A DNA stretch of 63,759 nt from JAUSKF01 sp964355005 (lineage in GTDB: Bacteria; Patescibacteriota; Minisyncoccia; UBA6257; WO2-44-18). Where the stretch lies: positions 1-63,759 of the forward strand of contig CAYHBX010000001.1 of assembly GCA_964355005.1 (NCBI GenBank), in the 5' to 3' direction. The notes under the pieces were generated by a model. It did not search any database, was not told the origin of the DNA, and saw nothing but the letters and a program-made list of their open reading frames with translations. A program made the translations under genes and the position numbers. Shown here in pieces: positions 57,065 through 63,337 of the stretch; position 1 is the stretch's first letter; every line of letters starts with the position of its first letter.

Positions 57065-59197
57065 TTAAGCCAACGGATCCGGATTTTGAGGCCCAGGGTC
57101 TCCGCCGTTGCCTGCCGCGCCATCCGTGTACACATCTCTGGGCTTAGCCCCATCTCCCGGGCCGATGACGCCTTTGTCTTCCATAATATCCAACAAGCGG
57201 GCGGCTCGGGCATAGCCGACTTTCAAACGTCGCTGGAGCAACGAAGCCGAGGCTTTCTGCGCTTCGGTTACTACACGCAACGCTTCGTGATAAAGTTCGT
57301 CGTCGGATTCATCGGCCGCGTCCATATTATTCAGAAAATCCGTTGGCTCATTCCTCATCGGCATTGGCGATCCTTCCGGAATTTCCGCTTCCATATCCGC
57401 TAGTTCATTATTGTCCGCTACGAAATTGGCGACGCTTTTTATTTCCTCCTCGGAGATGTAGGCTCCCTGAATACGTTTTGGTTTTGAGAATTCTGAAGAG
57501 ATAAATAGCATATCGCCGCCGCCTAGCAGCTTTTCCGCGCCTGCCATATCAAGGATGGTGCGGGAGTCCACTTGGCTGGCTACTTGCAGGGCCATGCGGG
57601 AGGTAATGTTGGCCTTAATCAAACCGGTTACCACTTCCACCGAAGGCCGCTGGGTAGCCACTATCAAGTGAATGCCGGTGGCGCGCGCCATTTGGGCAAG
57701 CCGGACAATCGAGCCTTCTATTTCTTTACCGAAAGCCGCCATTAGGTCGGCCAGTTCGTCTACTACTAATAGTAGATAGGGGAGGGGTGGAGACTTTTTC
57801 TGATTGTAAGATCGGATATCACGCGCGCCGGCTTCCAGTAAAATTTCGTACCGTCGCTCCATTTCTTTGATCGCCCAGCGGAACAAGCCGATCGCTTTTT
57901 TGCCCTCAATGATCACCGGGGCGATCAGATGCGGTATTCCTCCGTAGACGGAAAGCTCTACGCGCTTGGGGTCGATCAGCGCCAGCCGCAGAGTGGCGGG
58001 AGAATTTTTATATAGCAGTGAAACAATCAGAGAATGGATACCCACGCTTTTTCCGCTGCCGGTCGCGCCCGCTACCAGCAAATGAGGCATTTTTTCAATG
58101 TCAGCCATGATCGGCTCGCCGCTGACTCCGCGTCCCACGATGAACGCCAATGGGCCGGATTCTTTAAATTCCGGATAGGAGATCAAACTACCGAGGCGGA
58201 CGATGGCGGCGGATTTGTTCGGCACCTCAATTCCTACTAATGATTTGCCCGGGATAGGAGCTTCGATGCGGATAGGGTGGGCGGCCAGGGCCAGAGAAAG
58301 GTCTTGGTTTAACGCCAGAATTTTTGCAATTTTTACCCCTTCGGCCGGCTTTAGCGTGTATCGGGTAACCTTCGGTCCGATATTTATTTCCCCCATTTCT
58401 ACCGGAATACCGAAGCTGTCCAAAGTTCTTTTGATAATATTCGCGTTAGCCCGCAGGTCGCCGGAAGTGGGTTTTTCTACCGAAGATTTTAATAGCGACA
58501 AAGGCGGGGCGACATAATTGCCGTATTCTTTTATTTTTAAAGATGCTTTTTTGTTGGAGGCCGGTGTAACCACCGCTTCTTCCGCCGATTCAATATCCTG
58601 CTCATTTTCATCATCATTTTCCTCTCCGGATCTTTTAGTTTTTTCTGCCGGGGCATTCGGGGCATCAAGAGCTATTTTCACTTCATCCATATCTTCCGAA
58701 CGGGTTTTCTTGGCCGGCTCCTCGTCTTCGTCATTACGGCGGCGGAAATTTATGGAAGCGTTAAAAGTTATCAACAAAGAAGCGATTATTAAAATAGCGG
58801 CAAGGATGATCGAGGCGGTGTAGCCGAACAGCGTTTCCAGAAATCCGATCCCGCGGCCGACCAGCCCACCCTTCCCGTCCATTAATATATCCAGCAATCC
58901 AAGCCCGAAGGTTACGAAGAGAACCGATCCGATCGCGCTGGTTAGCATCAAGACCCGTTGTCGGGCGAATAGAAACAGCACCGCGACCAAGAGGGCAGTT
59001 ATCGGCAGAAGGAAATAGCCCCAACCGAACAGTTTTTCCAGCACCAGATAAATGAATTCTCCTACCGGACCGGCTTTTTGGAAGGCGGCCAGCAAGAAAA
59101 GAACCGCGAAACCGGCTAATAAAATGGCGACAATGCTTTTTTTAGTTTCCGGGCTGATCAAGGGGGACTCCGTCTTCCTATTTTTTTTAGACATCAA
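57065..59197 (-). CDS. ftsK: DNA translocase FtsK/SpoIIIE
   Basis: FtsK pumps chromosome termini through the division septum. Four membrane helices lie within residues ~22-150, an acidic linker follows, and the motor has VAGATGSGKSVGIHSLIVSL near 375, LALIDPKRVELSVYGGIPHL and LLVVDELADLMAAFGKEIEG. The C-terminal gamma winged helix (KASASLLQRRLKVGYARAAR) that reads KOPS-type sites is present. At 710 residues it is compact. No Shine-Dalgarno site. Confidence 0.95.
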   Translation of the reverse strand: MMSKKNRKTESPLISPETKKSIVAILLAGFAVLFLLAAFQKAGPVGEFIYLVLEKLFGWGYFLLPITALLVAVLFLFARQRVLMLTSAIGSVLFVTFGLGLLDILMDGKGGLVGRGIGFLETLFGYTASIILAAILIIASLLITFNASINFRRRNDEDEEPAKKTRSEDMDEVKIALDAPNAPAEKTKRSGEENDDENEQDIESAEEAVVTPASNKKASLKIKEYGNYVAPPLSLLKSSVEKPTSGDLRANANIIKRTLDSFGIPVEMGEINIGPKVTRYTLKPAEGVKIAKILALNQDLSLALAAHPIRIEAPIPGKSLVGIEVPNKSAAIVRLGSLISYPEFKESGPLAFIVGRGVSGEPIMADIEKMPHLLVAGATGSGKSVGIHSLIVSLLYKNSPATLRLALIDPKRVELSVYGGIPHLIAPVIIEGKKAIGLFRWAIKEMERRYEILLEAGARDIRSYNQKKSPPLPYLLLVVDELADLMAAFGKEIEGSIVRLAQMARATGIHLIVATQRPSVEVVTGLIKANITSRMALQVASQVDSRTILDMAGAEKLLGGGDMLFISSEFSKPKRIQGAYISEEEIKSVANFVADNNELADMEAEIPEGSPMPMRNEPTDFLNNMDAADESDDELYHEALRVVTEAQKASASLLQRRLKVGYARAARLLDIMEDKGVIGPGDGAKPRDVYTDGAAGNGGDPGPQNPDPLA

Positions 59198-59258
59198 TAG
59201 TATTTTATGCCAGAATCTAGCTGATGACCAGAGTTTACCAGTCCGCCGTCGGTTTTAA

Positions 59259-59400
59259 CCCCACACATAAGGAGCATTTCCGTTTTCTGGTCTCTGCCTA
59301 GTACCATTTCATCAATTGGCTACCTAATTTATTTATGCGAACACCAATGTTCAATTCGAAGAAAACGGACGGGCAGAGCAATGCTCCTTATGTGATGGGG
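59259..59400. repeat. Palindrome-ended element overlapping the HAD start
   Basis: CCCCACACATAAGGAGCAT pairs with ATGCTCCTTATGTGATGGGG, one extra base. The ATGGGG in the right arm is the likely start of the HAD gene. The interior contains GTTTTC and CTCTGCC units on both sides in different order. Confidence 0.7.
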
Positions 59401-59949
59401 TTTGACATGGACGGCGTGATCGTCGATAACACCCAGAATAAAATTCGCCTCGCGAAGCAATTTGGGTTTGATTTGAAGCCGGCCGATGCTGTCGCGGAGC
59501 GGTTTCAGCGGTTGATTCCCGAGACAATCTTAGCCAAGATGAGGCCCATTCTCTATGACAGCGAGGATATGGGGTTGAAGCCGGATATTATTCCGGGAGC
59601 CCGGGAGGGTTTGGAGATGGTCCGGCAATCCGGCCGGCCGTACTTTTTGATCTCTCGGCGGGGTAATTGGATGATGGCCGTTAAGATGCTGGAACATCAG
59701 GGTTTGTGGCCTAAATATTTTAATCGCGACAATGCTTTTTTCGTGATCACTCCGGAGGATAAAGATATTAAAGCTAAGTCGTTAGGCATTAGCGCATACG
59801 TTGATGATCAGCCTAGCGTTTTAGAGAAACTGGCCAGCGTTCCCCAGCGTTTGCTTTTTGACCAATTCCGGCAGTTTGGTGATCTTTCTTTTCCGCACAA
59901 AAAAGTTTCTTCTTGGGAGGAATTGATGGGCTTTCTCGAAATTAGTTAA
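59395..59949 (+). CDS. HAD family hydrolase
   Basis: MGFDMDGVIVDNTQNKIRLA carries the HAD nucleophile motif DMDGVIVD; SRRGNWMMAVKMLEHQGLWP is in the position of motif II, and DKDIKAKSLGISAYVDDQPS holds Lys and the acidic motif of the Rossmann-like fold. HADs are mostly phosphatases; the substrate is unknown. I start at the ATG in the element arm because residues upstream (MRTPMFNSKK) come from the element interior; a start at 59335 is possible. Confidence 0.75.
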   Translation: MGFDMDGVIVDNTQNKIRLAKQFGFDLKPADAVAERFQRLIPETILAKMRPILYDSEDMGLKPDIIPGAREGLEMVRQSGRPYFLISRRGNWMMAVKMLEHQGLWPKYFNRDNAFFVITPEDKDIKAKSLGISAYVDDQPSVLEKLASVPQRLLFDQFRQFGDLSFPHKKVSSWEELMGFLEIS

Positions 59950-59969
59950 TAATTTCGTAAGAAAACCAT

Positions 59970-60077
59970 CACCCCGCACATAAATCCATGACCACATCTG
60001 AAGAAAATAAAGCCAAAACAATTTCATTAGATTTCTTTGCAACCATCGGTCGTCTGGTTGGAATTATGTGCGGGGTG
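59970..60077. repeat. CCCCGCAC-ended element before pmm
   Basis: CACCCCGCACATAA is a perfect inverted repeat of TTATGTGCGGGGTG, extended by TCCA/TGGA with one mismatch. Located 22 bases before the phosphomannomutase start. Confidence 0.75.
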
Positions 60078-60099
60078 CTCAATTTTATAACTACTCGCT

Positions 60100-60552
60100 A
60101 TGCTCACAGATAAAATTGGCATTTTTAAGGCTTACGATGTGCGCGGTCGTTATCCCGATGAGATCAACGAGGCGGCGGTAAAAGAAATCGTTTCCGTCCT
60201 GGTGAAAAAATTCGGCAAGAAAAAAATTGTTGTCGGTCACGACGCCCGCCTTAGTTCAAAATCGCTTTATAAAGCAATTTTGAACGGAATTACGAATAAT
60301 GAATTAAGAATTAAGTACTCAAGCCTCCCCCGCGTAGTTCATAATTCTAGATTCGTTATTCATTCCATCGGCCAATGCTCCACTCCGATGTTTTATTTTT
60401 GGTGTCATAAATTAAAATTACCGGGGATTATGGTCACTGCTTCGCACAACCCGAAAGAATTTAATGGTTTGAAAGTTGTCGGAACCGACGGTTCGATAAT
60501 CAGCGGGACAGAAATAAAAAAATGGATCCCTGCACATAATAAGGATTATTAA
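60100..60552 (+). CDS. Phosphomannomutase/phosphoglucomutase, N-terminal part
   Basis: IGIFKAYDVRGRYPDEINEA and the phosphoserine loop MVTASHNPKEFNGLKVVGTD define the alpha-D-phosphohexomutase family. The frame stops inside a palindrome-ended element after KKWIPAHNKDY. Residues ~66-86 (GITNNELRIKYSSLPRVVHN) are encoded by an AT-rich intergenic repeat inserted in frame. The second part of the enzyme continues after the element in the same reading phase. Alone this half cannot be a complete mutase. Confidence 0.85.
   Translation: MLTDKIGIFKAYDVRGRYPDEINEAAVKEIVSVLVKKFGKKKIVVGHDARLSSKSLYKAILNGITNNELRIKYSSLPRVVHNSRFVIHSIGQCSTPMFYFWCHKLKLPGIMVTASHNPKEFNGLKVVGTDGSIISGTEIKKWIPAHNKDY
60290..60362. 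repeat. AT-rich repeat inside pmm coding sequence
   Basis: GAATTACGAATAATGAATTA and GTTCATAATTCTAGATTCGT fold back on each other and are of the same type as the intergenic repeats at 1709-1787. Confidence 0.7.
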
Positions 60553-60658
60553 CCTGAAGCCGTAGTTTATGTATGCAATCATGTTTATTCAACTAAAACA
60601 GTCGTCTAAATTAAATCAAGGATGCGAAAACGCTTCGCAATCCTTGTTATGTGAGGGA
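60527..60658. repeat. Palindrome-ended element splitting phosphomannomutase
   Basis: TCCCTGCACATAATAAGGAT pairs with ATCCTTGTTATGTGAGGGA with one bulge and one mismatch. ATGGAT lies directly on both sides (60522-60527 and 60658-60663), a possible target duplication. The interior is related to the element at 25236-25366. It contains in-frame stops, and both gene halves are in the same phase across it. Confidence 0.8.
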
Positions 60659-61608
60659 TGGATTATTTAAAGCCCTACGCGGATTTTTTGAGAAAGAAGT
60701 TTAGTCTGCGTGTACCGATGCGGGCGGTTTTTGATTGTTCGAACGGGACCACCGGATTAATTCTGAAAGAATTAATCCGAGAATTACGAATAACGAATAA
60801 CGAATTATGGCGTAATTCTAAATTCATAATTCTTAATTCTACCCCTGATGGGAATTTCCCGGCGCATGGACCGAACCCGATGGTGAAAGGAGCACTGAAT
60901 GATCTTAAAAAAGCCGTTTTGAGAAACGGGGCAGATTTCGGGGCGATCTTTGACGCGGACGGCGACCGGGTGTTTTTTATAGACGACCGAGGGCGGGAAG
61001 TTCCTGCCGACGCGGTTTTGGGTTTGATCAGCCAAGCTTTCCCCGGGCCCATCGTGACCGATATTCGTTCCGGCTATTTGGCTAAAGAGCTGATCGTGGC
61101 CGGAAGAAAAAAGATCATTGAATCCCGGGTTGGCCATACCTTTTTTAAAAGATTAATGAGAAGGAGAAAGTGCGGGTTTGGTGGCGAGATCTCCGGACAT
61201 TACTATTCACCTTTGGCTGACGGAACCTTTTTTGATTCTGGGATCGCCGCGGCGGTTTATTTTGCCAACGAAGTTTCTGAATTAAAGATGTTGGGCGGGA
61301 AACTTTCGGAATGGTTGGATAGTCTGCCGAGATATTTCCGTTCCGGAGAAATTAATTTCCAAGTTGACGACAAAGAAGAGGTAATGGTAAAAGTTGAAAG
61401 GCAATTTAAAAGATCTGCCGGGAAAATTTCCAAACTCGATGGCCTAAAAATGGAATTCGGAAATGCCGCGCGCTCCGAAGCCTTGGCGGAGGAGTGGTGG
61501 TTCAGCTTGCGGCCGTCCCAAACAGAGAATTTTTTGCGTTTGAATTTAGAAGCGAAGGACGAAAAAATGTTCAGGCGCCGCCTTGCTGAATTGAAGCGCC
61601 TGATTTAA
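60658..61608 (+). CDS. Phosphomannomutase/phosphoglucomutase, C-terminal part
   Basis: After a start ATG that abuts the element (GAGGGATG), the protein continues the mutase fold: AVFDCSNGTTGLIL, the metal loop IFDADGDRVFFIDDRG and the sugar loop GFGGEISGHYYSPLADG, then the C-terminal phosphate-binding part. The segment ELRITNNELWRNSKFIILNS near 40 is encoded by another AT-rich repeat. With the N-terminal half it would make a slightly short but otherwise complete enzyme, so the two may be expressed as two chains, or the interruption may be removed. Confidence 0.85.
   Translation: MDYLKPYADFLRKKFSLRVPMRAVFDCSNGTTGLILKELIRELRITNNELWRNSKFIILNSTPDGNFPAHGPNPMVKGALNDLKKAVLRNGADFGAIFDADGDRVFFIDDRGREVPADAVLGLISQAFPGPIVTDIRSGYLAKELIVAGRKKIIESRVGHTFFKRLMRRRKCGFGGEISGHYYSPLADGTFFDSGIAAAVYFANEVSELKMLGGKLSEWLDSLPRYFRSGEINFQVDDKEEVMVKVERQFKRSAGKISKLDGLKMEFGNAARSEALAEEWWFSLRPSQTENFLRLNLEAKDEKMFRRRLAELKRLI
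60782..60842. repeat. AT-rich repeat inside pmm coding sequence
   Basis: TTACGAATAACGAATAACGA and TAAATTCATAATTCTTAATT, same repeat type as in the intergenic spacers, in frame. Confidence 0.7.
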
Positions 61609-61640
61609 TCTCAAGTCAGTCTTTTTGAAAGGAGAAATCG

Positions 61641-62435
61641 GTGCAGCGCGTTAACGGCCACCAGGTCGCTGAAAAAATTTTGGCGCGTCTTGGTAGTTTG
61701 CCCGTTCCGGAGAAAATTTTGTCATTGATCTCCTTTGAGCCATCGGATGCTTTTTCCAGTTTTGCCAGACAACAGATGAAGACGGCGGGGAGGTTGGGCT
61801 TGGGCGTCAGGATCTTGTACCGGGCGGAAACCAAAAGCACTTTAGAGCTGGTCGCCGAGTTGGATCGGTTTGGAGATGATGAAACGGTTGGCGGCTTGGT
61901 GCTCCAGCTGCCACTTCCTCCGCGGTTCAACAAACGGAAAGTACTCGCGAGTATCCCTCCCGAAAAGGATATTGATGCCTTGAATCCGGCTACCTCGGGA
62001 ATCGACGCCCCGGCGGTGCTGGCGGTGGAGAATATTTTGCGGACCAGTCATCCAGACCGCGAGGACGCGGACTGGCATGGTTGTCGGGCTTGTATCGTCG
62101 GTGCCGGGACTTTGATCGGTCGGCCCCTCCATCACTATTTTGAAAGTTTGGGAATGAAGTCGCGGATGCTGAATAGTAAGTCCTCGTTGGATGAAATTGT
62201 CGATGCCGACCTGGTAATTTCCGGAACTGGCGTACCCGGCTTGATCCGGCCGGAGCTCCTGAAACCCGGAGCCGATCTGATCGACTTTGGTTATCCCGGG
62301 GATGTTAAGGAAGATGATGGATGGCTCGATAAGGTCGGTTGGTACACTCCCGCCAAAGGCGGCACCGGACCGATTCTGGTGGCTTGCATGTTTGAAAATT
62401 TTTATCGTCTTTGCGGATCATTACGTAAAAATTAG
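61641..62435 (+). CDS. folD: FolD-like methylene-THF dehydrogenase
   Basis: GGLVLQLPLPPRFNKRKVLA, PEKDIDALNPATSGIDAPAV and KGGTGPILVACMFENFYRL are the FolD signatures; the Rossmann part has ACIVGAGTLIGRPLHHYF. FolD interconverts one-carbon units on tetrahydrofolate. In the first motif the family reads Y-x-x-x-K-x-K; here it is FARQQMK (41-47), so Tyr is Phe and the first catalytic Lys is Gln45. This predicts weak or absent cyclohydrolase activity. The GTG start follows AAAGGAG by seven bases. It is one of few known enzymes among the Shine-Dalgarno genes of this window. Confidence 0.88.
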   Translation: MQRVNGHQVAEKILARLGSLPVPEKILSLISFEPSDAFSSFARQQMKTAGRLGLGVRILYRAETKSTLELVAELDRFGDDETVGGLVLQLPLPPRFNKRKVLASIPPEKDIDALNPATSGIDAPAVLAVENILRTSHPDREDADWHGCRACIVGAGTLIGRPLHHYFESLGMKSRMLNSKSSLDEIVDADLVISGTGVPGLIRPELLKPGADLIDFGYPGDVKEDDGWLDKVGWYTPAKGGTGPILVACMFENFYRLCGSLRKN

Positions 62436-62456
62436 GCCCCTTGCGGGCCTTTTTTG
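62434..62456 (+). terminator. Rho-independent terminator of folD
   Basis: AGGCCC, loop CTTGC, GGGCCT, then T6, directly after the stop. Confidence 0.88.
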
Positions 62457-62469
62457 TTGGCGGTTGTAT

Positions 62470-62498
62470 TTGACTCGGTAGGATAAATAGTTTATTAT
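62470..62498 (+). promoter_or_regulatory. Sigma-70 promoter
   Basis: TTGACT, 17-bp spacer, TATTAT, upstream of the lipoprotein gene at 62528. Confidence 0.6.
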
Positions 62499-62527
62499 CT
62501 TTCCAGTTCTACAAAAAGGAGGAATAG

Positions 62528-63019
62528 ATGAATGGTTTCCGGATCTTTGCCGTCGTCGTGGTCGCGTGCTTGCTTTCCGGGTGTGGAGGCGTGGGTTGGA
62601 GTGTGACTCCTTATGCCGGCGTCTACGGAAACGCCGGTGACGATGACAACGATGGCATTGGTTGGCAGGGAGGCATTTCCGTGACTTTTTCTAATGGAAG
62701 GCCGGCTGTCCCGGCAGTTATCCATCCGCCTTCGTCTTATCGCAACGAGGTAAACGTCAACAACGAGGTTTCTAGCTCTTCTTCGAGCGTTTCATCGTCC
62801 AACTCCACCAGTTCCGCGACGCAAAGTCAGTCGCAGAATCAGGAGCAGTCGCAGAGTCAGTCCCAGAGCCAAAACCAGGAGCAGTCCGGTGGCGGTTCCG
62901 GTAGTGGCGACGATGATGATCGCGACCACCCCGGTCATGGACACGGACATGGTCACGGACATGGACATGGCGGCGGTCATGGACACGGCCCCGACCACGA
63001 TGACGATCATGATGATTAA
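62528..63019 (+). CDS. Lipoprotein with SQ-rich stalk and His/Gly-rich tail
   Basis: AAAAGGAGG precedes the ATG. The signal peptide ends in LLSGC (Cys19). A short domain (SVTPYAGVYGNAGDDDNDGI, GGISVTFSNG) is followed by Ser-rich and SQSQNQEQ-type repeats (residues ~80-125), then GSGDDDDRDHPGHGHGHGHG and a HD-rich end. The His-Gly repeats and acids suggest metal binding (Zn, Ni or Cu) at the cell surface. Homopolymer-like codons in the repeats are kept in frame. Own promoter and terminator. Confidence 0.75.
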   Translation: MNGFRIFAVVVVACLLSGCGGVGWSVTPYAGVYGNAGDDDNDGIGWQGGISVTFSNGRPAVPAVIHPPSSYRNEVNVNNEVSSSSSSVSSSNSTSSATQSQSQNQEQSQSQSQSQNQEQSGGGSGSGDDDDRDHPGHGHGHGHGHGHGGGHGHGPDHDDDHDD

Positions 63020-63021
63020 CA

Positions 63022-63048
63022 AAACGCCCCGAGTGATCGGGGCGTTTC
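63022..63048 (+). terminator. Rho-independent terminator
   Basis: ACGCCCCGA, loop GTGA, TCGGGGCGT followed by TTCT. Confidence 0.85.
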
Positions 63049-63049
63049 T

Positions 63050-63227
63050 ATTAGTCATTGCAAATCCCCTGTAAAACGAGGGTAGTTGGTAAATCAGTTA
63101 TTTAGTTAATTAGGTGTTGCGGGGACTAGCGCGTGCCTGCCTGCCGGCAGGGAAAAGCAGGAAGTTCTTGGTTAGAGGGTCGACTAACAGGTGCTACATT
63201 TCAAAGTTGAACCCGGCACAAGTGCTA
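63050..63227. other. Non-coding spacer with repeats
   Basis: Contains GTGCCTGCCTGCCGGCAGGG (the same core as at 4721 and 54360) and TTAGTTAATTAGG-type AT-rich sequence. No gene seen. Confidence 0.5.
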
Positions 63228-63257
63228 TTGACAGAATAGGCTCAACCATGCTATACT
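63228..63257 (+). promoter_or_regulatory. Sigma-70 promoter of the right-edge gene
   Basis: TTGACA, 18-bp spacer ending TGC, TATACT. The spacer AGAATAGGCTCAACCATGC resembles that of the promoter at 401-429. Confidence 0.7.
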
Positions 63258-63277
63258 ACCAATAGTTCCAAAGCTCA

Positions 63278-63295
63278 TTTTACCGTGCGGTAAAA
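63278..63295. promoter_or_regulatory. 18-bp palindrome, candidate operator
   Basis: TTTTACCGTGCGGTAAAA is a perfect palindrome except the two central base pairs, the second copy of the site at 362-379 in the same position between promoter and Shine-Dalgarno site. Confidence 0.55.
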
Positions 63296-63337
63296 GAGCG
63301 TAAAACAACCCGTTAACCCAATTCAAGGAGGTCTACC

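Noticed and set aside
60100..61608. Intein or self-splicing intron in phosphomannomutase
   Set aside because: The 132-bp interruption has in-frame stops, no intein motifs, and no group II domain V-like hairpin.
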